This document shows, one piece after another, positions 51,476 to 63,719 of a stretch of 64,000 nucleotides of DNA; position 1 is the first letter of the stretch; each line of letters begins with the position of its first letter. Both the position numbers and the translations under genes were made by a program. This stretch comes from DASSUW01 sp963730535 (GTDB lineage: Bacteria > Actinomycetota > Thermoleophilia > Solirubrobacterales > Solirubrobacteraceae). Where the stretch lies: NCBI GenBank assembly GCA_963730535.1, contig CAVSRU010000007.1:314838-378837 (forward strand), given 5' to 3'. Under the pieces are notes generated by a model. That model made no database searches and was not told the DNA's origin. It saw nothing but the letters and a program-made list of their open reading frames with translations.

Positions 51476-52066
51476 ATGATGAGCCGCCGGTCCCTGCGTC
51501 CTCAGCTTAACCAGATCCGAGGGTGGGTGCGACAGGGTCGCACCGACGCGTGGATCGCCCATCAGCTCGAGGTGACGGTGCAACAGATCCAGGCGTTCAA
51601 GCGCGAGCAGGATCTCGAAACCGACGGCGCTGAGCCGGTGGACGAGGAGGTCGACCTCCGCGCCGAGGACGACGCCGCGATCGCCGCCGCGCTCGAGGAG
51701 GAGGCCAAGCGGCGCGAGGAAGAGGACGCCCGCCGGGCCGAGGAGGAGGCGCGCGAGGCCGAGGAGGCCGCCCGCCGCGCCGCCGAGGCGGAGGCCGAGG
51801 TCGACGAGGAGGAGGACGAGGCGAAGCCCAAGCGCCCCGCCCGGCGCTCTCGCGGCGGCCGCAGCCGCCGCCGTGGCGCCGGCCGTCCGCTCGAGGGCAC
51901 CTTCGACCACGGCGAAGAGGGCTACGGCCTGTGGCTCGACCCCGCCGTGCAGGACGACCCGACGTACGCCGAGCACTGGGCCGGCCACCGTCCCGTCGAG
52001 GTCGTGATCGAAGAGGACCAGATCGTCATCCGCCGCGTCGGCGGCGGTGACGAGGACGACGACTGA
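51476..52066 (+). CDS. HTH-like and coiled-coil acidic protein of unknown function
   Basis: A 196-residue protein in three parts. An N-terminal helical domain (LRPQLNQIRGWVRQGRTDAWIAHQLEVTVQQIQAFKRE) looks like a small helix-turn-helix. A long Glu/Ala/Arg coiled coil follows (about 55-115), then a basic SRGGRSRRRGAGR patch and a conserved-looking C-terminal domain (GTFDHGEEGYGLWLDPAVQDDPTYAEHWAGHRPVEVVIEEDQIVIRRVG). A TAGCCT box lies 11 bases upstream of ATG. It is divergent from csrA. Possibly nucleic-acid binding; function unknown. Confidence 0.72.
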   Translation: MMSRRSLRPQLNQIRGWVRQGRTDAWIAHQLEVTVQQIQAFKREQDLETDGAEPVDEEVDLRAEDDAAIAAALEEEAKRREEEDARRAEEEAREAEEAARRAAEAEAEVDEEEDEAKPKRPARRSRGGRSRRRGAGRPLEGTFDHGEEGYGLWLDPAVQDDPTYAEHWAGHRPVEVVIEEDQIVIRRVGGGDEDDD

Positions 52067-52069
52067 TCG

Positions 52070-52393
52070 TCACTCGAGGGGCAGGCGGCGCCCGCCGGCG
52101 AAGTCGGTCGCCGCGCGCAGGTAGCGGCCGAACGCCGCGTCGGCGACCGTGCGGGCGTCCCACGCGTACGGCTCCTCGGGCGCGACCGACACGGCCAGGT
52201 CGGTCGTCCAGCCGGTGCCCTCGTCGTACAGGTCCGCCAGCTCGCCTGACGTGAACGCCCCGCCGAGCCGGCGGCGCAGCTCGCTCTCGATCGCCTGCGT
52301 CACCCGCTCGAGCGCCCGTCGCTCCTCAGGCGGCGCCTCGGCGAGGCGCCGCAGCCCGTCCTGCCACTGGGCGAGAGCGTTCTCGAACGGCAC
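52070..52393 (-). CDS. small helical protein of unknown function
   Basis: A 107-residue protein (FENALAQWQDGLRRLAEAPPEERRALERVTQAIESELRRRLGGAFTSGELADLYDEGTGW) with a C-terminal AWDARTVADAAFGRYLRAATDFAGGRR segment. It resembles short actinobacterial proteins that co-occur with the FtsB/enolase cluster. It starts 9 bases after the FtsB-like gene on the same strand, so it is probably in the same operon. No family recognised. Confidence 0.68.
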   Translation of the reverse strand: MPFENALAQWQDGLRRLAEAPPEERRALERVTQAIESELRRRLGGAFTSGELADLYDEGTGWTTDLAVSVAPEEPYAWDARTVADAAFGRYLRAATDFAGGRRLPLE

Positions 52394-52402
52394 TTTTCGA
52401 GG

Positions 52403-52699
52403 TTAGCGGCGCTGCTCCAGACCTTCGATGACGTAGGACTTCTCCCCCGCCTTGATCATCCCCAGGCGCCGGGCCTCGCGCTCGAGCGCCGACGGGTCGC
52501 GCAGGTCCTCACGGCGGTCCTGCAGGCGCCGGTGCTCGGCCTTCAGCGCCGCGACCTCGGAGCGCTTGCGTCCGGCCTCCTTGTAGGTGGCGACCCAGGT
52601 GGCGAGCGGGCCGATGTAGAGGTAGAGGACGAAGCCGAGGACCGAGATCAGGGCCCAGCGGCCGACACGGTCCCACCGGATCTGCGTATGGCGGGGCAT
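52403..52699 (-). CDS. septum formation initiator family protein (FtsB/DivIC)
   Basis: A divisome coiled-coil membrane protein of 98 residues. It has a short cytoplasmic tail, one membrane helix (WALISVLGFVLYLYIGPLATWV), then a coiled coil (KEAGRKRSEVAALKAEHRRLQDRREDLRD) and the conserved DPSALEREARRLGMIKAGEKSYVI ending of DivIC/FtsB. It lies downstream of enolase, as in many actinobacteria, which supports the assignment. Confidence 0.9.
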   Translation of the reverse strand: MPRHTQIRWDRVGRWALISVLGFVLYLYIGPLATWVATYKEAGRKRSEVAALKAEHRRLQDRREDLRDPSALEREARRLGMIKAGEKSYVIEGLEQRR

Positions 52700-52751
52700 C
52701 CGTCACGCGTTCGTTCGCCGCGCGGCCGCCCCTTCCTCTGCATGGGATCGT

Positions 52752-54026
<1,275 letters not shown>

Positions 54027-54035
54027 GGAGGCTCC

Positions 54036-54815
54036 TCAGTCGGTTTCGGCGAGCCGCGCCCGCGCGTAGTACGCGAGCTGGTCCTCAGGCCCGAGATCCT
54101 GCCAATCCGCGCCGTCGCCTGCGGCGAGGTCGGCCGCCCCCTGGACGCGCTCGCGGAAGCGGTCGGCCGCCGAGCGCAGAGCGAGCTCGGGATCGACCTT
54201 CAGCTTGCGGGCGACGTTGACGGCCGCGAAGAGCACGTCGCCGACCTCGTGGAACGCCTCGTCGCGGTCGCCCTCGGCCTCGCGGAGCTCGGCCAGCTCG
54301 CCCTCGACGGCGTCGTAGGGGACGCGGTCGAAGTCGAACCCGCTGGTGGCCGCCCGCCGCTGCACCTTGCGCGCGTACAGCGGGCCGGGCAGGTTCTCCG
54401 GAACCTCGCCGAAGATGCCCGGCTCGCGGCCCGGCTCGGTGGCCTTGATCGCATCCCAGTTGCGCAGGACCTCACCCGCCGTGTCGGCCTCCACCGCGCC
54501 GAACACATGCGGATGCCGGCGGATCAGCTTCTGGCGCACGTGCTCGGCCACCTGGTCGAGCGACCCGGCGCCGCGCTCCTCGAGCAGCAGCGAGAGGAAG
54601 TGGACCTGGAAGAGCACGTCGCCGAGCTCGTCGAGCAGCTTGGCGTCGTCGCGGGAGTGCGCGGCGGCCGCCAGCTCGTAGGCCTCCTCGACGGTGTGCG
54701 GGACGATGCTGCGCTCGTCCTGCTCGCGGTCCCACGGGCACTCCTCGCGCAGTCGGCGGGTCAGCGCGTCGAGGCGCCGGAGCGCGTCGACCGCCTCGTC
54801 CGGCGCCGAGGCCAA
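54036..54815 (-). CDS. mazG: nucleoside triphosphate pyrophosphohydrolase MazG
   Basis: Hydrolyses NTPs or dNTPs to monophosphates, cleaning modified nucleotides. The 259-residue, two-domain length is that of full MazG. The N-terminal domain has EECPWDREQDERSIVPHTVEEAYEL and the metal-binding EELGD-type KLLDELGDVLFQVHF. The second domain repeats the layout (EVGDVLFAAVNVARKL...). It starts 5 bases after the foldase gene and ends 9 bases before enolase, in one transcription direction. Confidence 0.93.
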   Translation of the reverse strand: MASAPDEAVDALRRLDALTRRLREECPWDREQDERSIVPHTVEEAYELAAAAHSRDDAKLLDELGDVLFQVHFLSLLLEERGAGSLDQVAEHVRQKLIRRHPHVFGAVEADTAGEVLRNWDAIKATEPGREPGIFGEVPENLPGPLYARKVQRRAATSGFDFDRVPYDAVEGELAELREAEGDRDEAFHEVGDVLFAAVNVARKLKVDPELALRSAADRFRERVQGAADLAAGDGADWQDLGPEDQLAYYARARLAETD

Positions 54816-54819
54816 GCGC

Positions 54820-55959
54820 CTACTCGGGGGCCGTGGGCGTGGGCACCTCGCCCTGGACGCTCGGCGTCGGAGTCTCCTTCGGCGCGTTCTTGCAGTCCTG
54901 CATCACGTACTCCTCGCGGCAGTCCGTGCGCTCCTTCCACTTCTTGCGGAAGTCGTTGACGAAGCTGTCGAGCGCTTTCTGCTGGTTCTGCGACTGCAGC
55001 GTCTGGCGGATCGTCTCCTTCGCCTGCTCGAGCGTCTGCTGCGAGGCCTTCGTGATCTTGTCGACCTCGAAGACGTAGTAGCCGAACTGGGTCTTGACCG
55101 GGCCGTTGAGCTGCCCCTTCTTGGCGTTGAAGGCGGCCTTGTCGAGCGCCTTCTCGAGCGTGCCCTTGGCCTGCGCGTCGAGCTTGCCGCCCTGCGACTT
55201 CGAGGCGTCGTCGGTCGAGTACTGCTTGGCGACGGCCTTCCACGAGCCGCCGCTCTCGAGCGCGGCGCGGGCCTGCTGGGCCTTGGCCTCGGTCTTGGTC
55301 AGGACGATCCGGAGGTCGCGCCGCTCGGGCTGCGCGAAGCGCTCCTTGTTCTTGTCGTAGAAGTCCTGGATCTGGGCGTCGCTGACCTTGTCCTTGCCCT
55401 TGATGACCGCGTCGCGGATCTTGGTCGACAGGAGGTCGAGCTTGACCCGCCGGAGGATGTCCTCCTCGGTCTGGCCGGAGTCCTTGAGGAACTTCTCGAA
55501 GTCGGCTTCCTTCGGGAAGCTCTGCTTCTTCTGCTGGTCGAACGACTTCTTGATCTCGGCCTCGGAGACCTTGATGCCGCGCTCCTCCGCCTCACCCTCG
55601 ACCCACTGGAAGGACACGAGCACCTGCAGCGCCTGGTCGCGGACCGCCTCGTACTCCTGCTTGCACTGGTCCTTGAGCTGCTGGTCGGTCGTCTTCGGCT
55701 GGCCCTTGGCGGGAGCCGGCGTGGTCTTGCGCTTCAGCGCGACGCACTTCACGAAGTCCGGCGCGTCCGGCACGCTCGCGTTGGGCTGACCGCTGGACTT
55801 GGCGATGACCTGCGTCCAGTGGTCGAACTCCTCCTTCTCGACGGCGGTCCCGTCGACCTCGGCGACGGCGTTGCCTGGGACGCCGCCGCACCCGATGGCG
55901 ACGGCGGAGGTCGCCACGAGGGCGCACAGCATCGTGAGAAGACGAGCAGGATTCGGCAT
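54820..55959 (-). CDS. SurA/PrsA-like peptidyl-prolyl isomerase lipoprotein
   Basis: Extracytoplasmic foldase, 379 residues from ATG 55959; the frame is open to 56001, but this start gives a clean signal peptide with lipobox-like SAVAIGC. A SurA_N-like helical domain (residues 30-220) includes ERGIKVSEAEIKKSFDQQKKQSFP. The PpiC parvulin domain (about 230-330) has RRDLRIVLTKTEAKAQQARAAL, SWKAVAKQYSTDDASKSQGGKL and GPVKTQFGYYVFEVDKI. It lies between mfd and mazG, a common actinobacterial order (mfd-surA-mazG-eno). Confidence 0.9.
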   Translation of the reverse strand: MPNPARLLTMLCALVATSAVAIGCGGVPGNAVAEVDGTAVEKEEFDHWTQVIAKSSGQPNASVPDAPDFVKCVALKRKTTPAPAKGQPKTTDQQLKDQCKQEYEAVRDQALQVLVSFQWVEGEAEERGIKVSEAEIKKSFDQQKKQSFPKEADFEKFLKDSGQTEEDILRRVKLDLLSTKIRDAVIKGKDKVSDAQIQDFYDKNKERFAQPERRDLRIVLTKTEAKAQQARAALESGGSWKAVAKQYSTDDASKSQGGKLDAQAKGTLEKALDKAAFNAKKGQLNGPVKTQFGYYVFEVDKITKASQQTLEQAKETIRQTLQSQNQQKALDSFVNDFRKKWKERTDCREEYVMQDCKNAPKETPTPSVQGEVPTPTAPE

Positions 55960-56015
55960 GCGGCGGTCGATGGTAGCGGCCCTGCTTTGGGTCCCCTCCA
56001 TGCTTGACGAGGTTT

Positions 56016-59387
<3,372 letters not shown>

Positions 59388-59457
59388 GGGTCAGAGCACG
59401 CCGAACGGCCGCCCACAAGGGGCGGCGGGTGCTGCAGTCCAGTCTAGGAGAACCAGC

Positions 59458-59615
59458 GAACGTCAACGGCGGCTGGGTAGGGAGGCGAGGGAGCCGGCCG
59501 CGCGGCGGACCTGGGGCTGCTCAGTCCCGCATACGGGGACTCATCAGCCCCAGCCGTGCGGTTGGCGCGGGGGAACGCCCAGCGAACCCCGCGGCGGCCC
59601 CATCCCGCCTCCTTC
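59458..59615. repeat. intergenic palindromic element, copy 5 (one recognisable end)
   Basis: The left end GTCAACGGCGGCTGGGTAGG (from 59462) is clear. One internal hairpin has perfect outer arms CTGGGGCTG (59511-59519) and CAGCCCCAG (59545-59553). The right end is diverged (CATCCCGCCTCCTT near 59604). It lies between mfd and the downstream methyltransferase end. Confidence 0.6.
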
Positions 59616-59632
59616 AATGCCGAAGTTCGTCC

Positions 59633-60376
59633 CTAAGCCGCGCGCCGGGCGAGGATGTTCAGCCGCACGTACTCGACGATCGGCTCGTCGAGCTCCGCGA
59701 TCACGGCGTCGACGAACGGCTCGCGCCGTTCAGCGGGCAGGCGCTCGAGATGGGAGCCGAGGGCGACCGTACCGAGGTATTCGCGCGGGTCGTCCGGCTC
59801 GACCCGGACCGTCGTCGGCCACGTCCAGACGTCGACCCAGCCGAGCCGCCGCAGGCGCGCCTCGGTGTCACTGGGGGACGCGAAGTGCCAGGGCCCCTCC
59901 CATCCGGCGAGCGCCGGCTCGCGCTCGCCCACCCGAGCGGCGGCCTCCGCGAGCTCGGCGATGTTGCCCGCTCCGCCGCACTGGGCGACGAGCTGGCCGC
60001 CGGGCTTCAGCGCCCCCCGCAGCCGTGCGAACAGACGGTCGTGATCGGCGATCCAGTGGAAGGTGGCGGTCGAGAGGATCGCGTCGACGGGCCGGTCGAG
60101 CTCGAGTTCGAGCAGGTCGGCCACGCGGACCTCGGCGCGGCCTCCGAGCCGCTCGCGCGCCTGCTCGACCATCGCGGGCGAGCCGTCGACGGCGATCACC
60201 TCGCCGCGCCGCAGCCGCTCCACGAGCGCCGCCGTCACCCGCCCCGTGCCGCAGCCGGCGTCGAGCACCCGCTCGTCGCCGCGCAGTGTCAGACGGTCGA
60301 GCACGTCGCGGCCCATCGCCTCCAGCGGGGCGGCCACGCGTTCGTACGAGGCCGCGTTCCAGTCGCGCGGGCGCAT
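59633..60376 (-). CDS. SAM-dependent methyltransferase (trans-aconitate methyltransferase-like)
   Basis: A 247-residue enzyme from ATG 60376, overlapping the pth stop (ATGA); the longer open frame through pth is a shadow. Motif I is VLDAGCGTGRVTAALV (near 39-54), then VIAVDGSPAMVEQARERLGG, VRVADLLELELDRPVDAILSTATFHWIADHD and LKPGGQLVAQCGG. FHWIxD is typical of Tam/type 11 methyltransferases. The C-terminal cap would define the substrate, which is unknown. Confidence 0.87.
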   Translation of the reverse strand: MRPRDWNAASYERVAAPLEAMGRDVLDRLTLRGDERVLDAGCGTGRVTAALVERLRRGEVIAVDGSPAMVEQARERLGGRAEVRVADLLELELDRPVDAILSTATFHWIADHDRLFARLRGALKPGGQLVAQCGGAGNIAELAEAAARVGEREPALAGWEGPWHFASPSDTEARLRRLGWVDVWTWPTTVRVEPDDPREYLGTVALGSHLERLPAERREPFVDAVIAELDEPIVEYVRLNILARRAA

Positions 60377-60954
60377 CAGCTGCCGGTGACGAGGCGTTCG
60401 GCCTCGTCGGCCGCGCGCTCGACCAGCGCCTCGACCTCGCTCGCGGGCTGGCGCCACTTGCCGAGCACGTAGGCGGCGACGATTTCGGGATCGGTCGAGT
60501 CCGGGCGGCCGACGCCGACGCGGACGCGGTGGAAGTCCGGCCCGCCGAGCTCTCGCCGCAGCGACTTGAGACCGTTGTGGCCGGCCAGGCCGCCGCCGAG
60601 GCGCACGCGCACCTCGCCGAACGGCAGGTCGATCTCGTCGTGGATGACCACGACGCGGTCGAGGTCGAGCTTGAACGAGCCGCGGGCCGGCCCGACCGAG
60701 CGGCCGGACTCGTTCATGTAGGTCTGCGGCCGCAGGATCGCGACGCGCGGCCCACCGGGGCCGGTCCGCCCCTCGGTCAGCTCGCCGCCGAACTTCTTCC
60801 GCGGCTTGGGGAGGTCCCAGCGCTCGGCGAGCGCCTCCGCGACGCGGAAGCCGACGTTGTGCGGGCTGGTCGCGTAGCCGGGGCCGGGGTTGCCGAGCCC
60901 GGCGATCAGCCAGTCGACCGGTGTGGAGCCGAAGAGCTTCAGGGGCCTGTCCAT
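60376..60954 (-). CDS. pth: peptidyl-tRNA hydrolase
   Basis: Releases tRNA from stalled peptidyl-tRNA. The 192-residue protein has LIAGLGNPGPGYATSPHNVGF with the catalytic histidine, PQTYMNESGRSV, HDEIDLPFGEVRVRLGGGLAGHNGLKSL and FHRVRVGVGRP. The N-terminus is about 14 residues longer than usual (MDRPLKLFGSTPVDW). Those codons lie in the left arm of a long inverted repeat whose other arm follows rplY. No alternative ATG/GTG exists before the conserved core, so the repeat appears to supply the start codon. Confidence 0.95.
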   Translation of the reverse strand: MDRPLKLFGSTPVDWLIAGLGNPGPGYATSPHNVGFRVAEALAERWDLPKPRKKFGGELTEGRTGPGGPRVAILRPQTYMNESGRSVGPARGSFKLDLDRVVVIHDEIDLPFGEVRVRLGGGLAGHNGLKSLRRELGGPDFHRVRVGVGRPDSTDPEIVAAYVLGKWRQPASEVEALVERAADEAERLVTGS

Positions 60955-61106
60955 GAAGATCCGGCCCGACCAGGATGGCCGTGGACCGAGCCGGGCGCCG
61001 CACGAATCCCGAAGGGAATACGAACGTATTTCCGAGGGTTCGGGTGGCGATCCTGCGAAGTGTCCACGGTCGTCCTGGGCGTGGCGGGGTTCTTGGACAG
61101 GCCCCT
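60941..61106. repeat. inverted repeat spanning the rplY-pth junction
   Basis: Arms 60941-60986 and 61062-61106 (about 45 bp, outer AGGGGCCTGTCCA and inner CCGTGGAC exact, most of the rest matching) flank a second hairpin, GGAATACG-AA-CGTATTTCC (61015-61033). The left arm contains the pth start codon. Confidence 0.65.
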
Positions 61107-61791
61107 AGCTCTCGTCCGAGTCGGCCTGCTGGGGGGCCTCCTCGGCGGTGTCGCCCTCGGCCTGTGCCTCGGCCGCCTCGCCCTCCTCGCCGACGACCTC
61201 GGTCTCCGTCTCGATCTCCTCCTCGACCGGCTCGAGGGTCGGGGGAGTGATCGTGGCGATGACCGCGTCGGCATCTTCGAGCAGCTCGACGCCGCTCGGC
61301 GCGGTGAGGACCTCGAGCGTCAGCGTGGCGTTCATCTCGAGGCCGGAGACGTCGTAGCTGATCGAGTCCGGGATGTCACCCGGCAGGGCCTCGATCGCAA
61401 GCTCGCGCAGCTCCTGGTTGAAGATCCCGCCCTCGACCACGCCGGGAGCCTCTGCGGCGCCCGTGAACTCGAGCGGCACGGTGGCGTGGATCTTCTCGTC
61501 CATGCGCACGCGCAGGAGGTCGACGTGGACCGCCTCGCCCCGCACGGGATGGCGCTGGACGTCCTTGATCAGCACGTTGGAGGACGACCCGCCCTCGAGC
61601 GCGATCTCGATGATCTGCCCCGCGTGGGCGAGCGTGTTGCGCAGGATCCGCGCGTCGACCGCGAAGTGCTCGGGAGCGTCGCCGCCGCCGTAGATGACGC
61701 CGGGCACGAGGCCCTCGCGACGCAGGCGACGGGTTGCGCGCGAGCCTTCGGGCGTGCGCGGGGTGAGCTTGAGGGTGCTGGAGTCGGCCAT
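61105..61791 (-). CDS. rplY: 50S ribosomal protein L25 (general stress protein Ctc form)
   Basis: A 5S-rRNA-binding ribosomal protein in the long Ctc/TL5 form, 228 residues. The N-terminal L25 beta-barrel (KLTPRTPEGSRATRRLRREGLVPGVIYGGG...VLIKDVQRHPVRGEAVHVDLLRV) is followed by the TL5 C-terminal domain (VPLEFTGAAEAPGVVEGGIFNQELRELAIEALPGDIP). An acidic tail rich in Glu (VEEEIETETEVVGEEGEAAEAQAEG) ends the protein. It lies upstream of pth in the same direction, a classic pairing. Confidence 0.95.
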   Translation of the reverse strand: MADSSTLKLTPRTPEGSRATRRLRREGLVPGVIYGGGDAPEHFAVDARILRNTLAHAGQIIEIALEGGSSSNVLIKDVQRHPVRGEAVHVDLLRVRMDEKIHATVPLEFTGAAEAPGVVEGGIFNQELRELAIEALPGDIPDSISYDVSGLEMNATLTLEVLTAPSGVELLEDADAVIATITPPTLEPVEEEIETETEVVGEEGEAAEAQAEGDTAEEAPQQADSDES

Positions 61792-61857
61792 TCGAGCGGC
61801 TGCGATGGTAGCGAACGCCCGGGTCTACGGCCCGTCCTGTGTGGGTATCCAAGTGAG

Positions 61858-62184
61858 GTGACGCCTGACGAGGAACTGATGGTGATCTTCGGGGTGCTGC
61901 ACCTGGTGGCCCTGGCGCTCGGGGTGGTGCTGTTCGTCATGTTCGTGCGGTCCGATCGCGGCTCGCGGGGCCCGTCCGACGACGACGAGTCGGGCGGCGG
62001 GGGCGGTAACGACCGCATCTCGGGCCGCCCGAAGGGCTCCCCGTCAGGCGGGATCCCGCTGCCCGACGCGGTGCAGCCCGCCGTCCGCCTGCGCGGCACC
62101 GATCGACTGCGCGACCTCCGCGGCCGGCCCGGGCGCCGCCGGGTGGTCGAGCCGTCGCGGCCCGCGCGCCGCCGGGTCCGCTAG
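61858..62184 (+). CDS. small membrane-anchored protein with disordered basic tail
   Basis: A 108-residue protein from GTG 61858. One membrane segment near the N-terminus (VIFGVLHLVALALGVVLFVMFV) is followed by a Gly/Ser/Asp linker and an Arg/Pro-rich tail (DRLRDLRGRPGRRRVVEPSRPARRRVR). It is divergent from rplY and ends 4 bases into the convergent gene. No family recognised. Confidence 0.6.
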   Translation: MTPDEELMVIFGVLHLVALALGVVLFVMFVRSDRGSRGPSDDDESGGGGGNDRISGRPKGSPSGGIPLPDAVQPAVRLRGTDRLRDLRGRPGRRRVVEPSRPARRRVR

Positions 62185-62624
62185 CAGCCGGCCTCGCGCC
62201 CGATCGGGGCGGAGATGGCGAGCAGCTCGACGCCGCCGCCCGTGAGCGGCCCGTCGCGGAGCGCCCGCACGCACTGGACGATCGGCAGCGACTCTCCGGC
62301 CCGCCAGGCCACCCGGCCCGTCCCGGTGCGGTTGGTGAGGGCGACCTGGACGGAGGGGTCGTAGGTCAGGATCTGCACCTCACCGGGCTGGCGCAGCTCC
62401 TGCACCCGGTCGCGCACCACCCGCGCACAGGCGGGCTCGGCGCGGCACCTGGGGAGCTTGTCGAGCGCGGCCTCGACGTCGCCGGCCGCCTCCGCCTCGA
62501 CGAGGTCGAGCACGGCGGCCCGCTCGCTGACGGAACCCGTGAGCCCGCGGCCGAGCAGCACGGCGAGGCCGAGGAACACGAACACCATGAAGCCGACGAC
62601 GATCGCGATCTTGGCGCGCGGCAC
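62181..62624 (-). CDS. membrane-anchored protein of unknown function
   Basis: A 147-residue protein with an N-terminal signal anchor (KIAIVVGFMVFVFLGLAVLLGRG) and an extracytoplasmic domain (ERAAVLDLVEAEAAGDVEAALDKLPRCRAEPACARVVRDRVQEL) with four cysteines that could form two disulphides (RCRAEPAC, PIVQC, C-terminal GC). The VQILTYDPSVQVALTNRTGTGRVAW segment has a beta-sandwich character. Function unknown. Confidence 0.7.
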   Translation of the reverse strand: MPRAKIAIVVGFMVFVFLGLAVLLGRGLTGSVSERAAVLDLVEAEAAGDVEAALDKLPRCRAEPACARVVRDRVQELRQPGEVQILTYDPSVQVALTNRTGTGRVAWRAGESLPIVQCVRALRDGPLTGGGVELLAISAPIGREAGC

Positions 62625-62639
62625 GGCGCGTGAGGGTAC

Positions 62640-63347
62640 TTACCCCGCTTCGTGGAAGTCGTCGGTGGAGAGCTCGAGGAAGCGCTGCACGCTGGCCTCC
62701 TGGCGCCCGAGCTGCGCGGCCATCCGGTGGGCGTGGTCGGCGGCGAGCGCGAGGAAGTCCTCGATGCAGCGCTCCGGGTCGTCGGGCAGCGGATAGACGC
62801 GCGCGACGTCCTGCTGCGCGCACACGATGCCCATCGGCGGGCGGCCCTCGGCGAGCGGGCGTGCGCCGCACACGGCGGCGACTACCAGCCGCCGGTCGGG
62901 GGCCACGAGCGCAGCCGGGAGCAGGCGGTGCGCCGGCAGCTCGACCTCGAGGTCGATCCGGCGATCGATCTCGACGCGGCTCTGCGCGAGGTCCTCGAGC
63001 GGCTCGCGCCAGATGTCGAGCACCGTGTCGGCGCCCACCAGCGCGTCGCGCAGCGCGGTGGCCTGCTCCGCGTACAGGTGCTCGGCCTCCTCGCGGTCCT
63101 CGGCTGCCGCGAGGTCGAGCTCGCACGGCACGCGCAGCAGCTCGTCGCGCGAGACCGCCGCGCCGGTGCCGTGGCCGCCGTTCGTCACGTAGGTCTGGAT
63201 CGTGCCGAGGTCACGGCGGCCGTGGAACACCACGGTCAGCTCGTCGCACAGCGGGAGCCCCGACACCCGCAGCGCGACCGCCGCGGTGGCCTCCGAGTCC
63301 AGGAGGGCCCGCCGGAGAAGATCGTCGGCGCGCTCGGGATCGTCCAT
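62640..63347 (-). CDS. hypothetical protein, 235 residues
   Basis: No family recognised. The protein is soluble and acidic, with alternating beta (LTVVFHGRRDLGTIQTYVTNGG) and helical parts (AAEDREEAEHLYAEQATALRDALVGADTVLDIWREPLEDL). It has a histidine-containing C-terminal helix (CIEDFLALAADHAHRMAAQLGRQEASVQRFLEL). It ends 15 bases upstream of the previous gene's start on the same strand and is probably co-transcribed with it. Confidence 0.68.
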   Translation of the reverse strand: MDDPERADDLLRRALLDSEATAAVALRVSGLPLCDELTVVFHGRRDLGTIQTYVTNGGHGTGAAVSRDELLRVPCELDLAAAEDREEAEHLYAEQATALRDALVGADTVLDIWREPLEDLAQSRVEIDRRIDLEVELPAHRLLPAALVAPDRRLVVAAVCGARPLAEGRPPMGIVCAQQDVARVYPLPDDPERCIEDFLALAADHAHRMAAQLGRQEASVQRFLELSTDDFHEAG

Positions 63348-63440
63348 GTCGTGCTCCAGCTGAGTTTTTACCGCTCAGCAGACAGAACGAACACCGACCG
63401 GCGGAATGTGCGCGCTGGACCACGGGTAGAGTCCGGCGCC

Positions 63441-63719
63441 ATGGGGCTGATCTACAAGCCGTTCGGCATCCTGCTCGGCATCCTCGGCGGGTTGCTCGGC
63501 AAGCGGGTGTTCGACTTCGCCTGGACGAAGATCGACGACCAGGAGCCGCCGGAGGCCACGACCGAGGAGGCCTCGTGGCGCCGCGTCCTCGCCGCCGCCG
63601 CCGTGCAGGGCGTGATCTTCCGTACCGTGCGGGTCGCCGTCGACCGCTACGGCGCGATCGGCTGGCGCTACCTCACCGGGATGTGGCCGGGGGAGAAGCG
63701 TCCTGATCCCGACGAGTAA
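63441..63719 (+). CDS. DUF4235-type small membrane protein
   Basis: A 92-residue protein opening MGLIYKPFGILLGILGGLLGKRVFDFAWTKID, with the conserved W and K/D of DUF4235, and a second segment RRVLAAAAVQGVIFRTVRVAVDRYGAIGWRYLTG. TAGAGT ends 8 bases before ATG, suggesting a leaderless transcript. The 3' end overlaps the convergent edge gene by 47 bases. Function unknown. Confidence 0.8.
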   Translation: MGLIYKPFGILLGILGGLLGKRVFDFAWTKIDDQEPPEATTEEASWRRVLAAAAVQGVIFRTVRVAVDRYGAIGWRYLTGMWPGEKRPDPDE

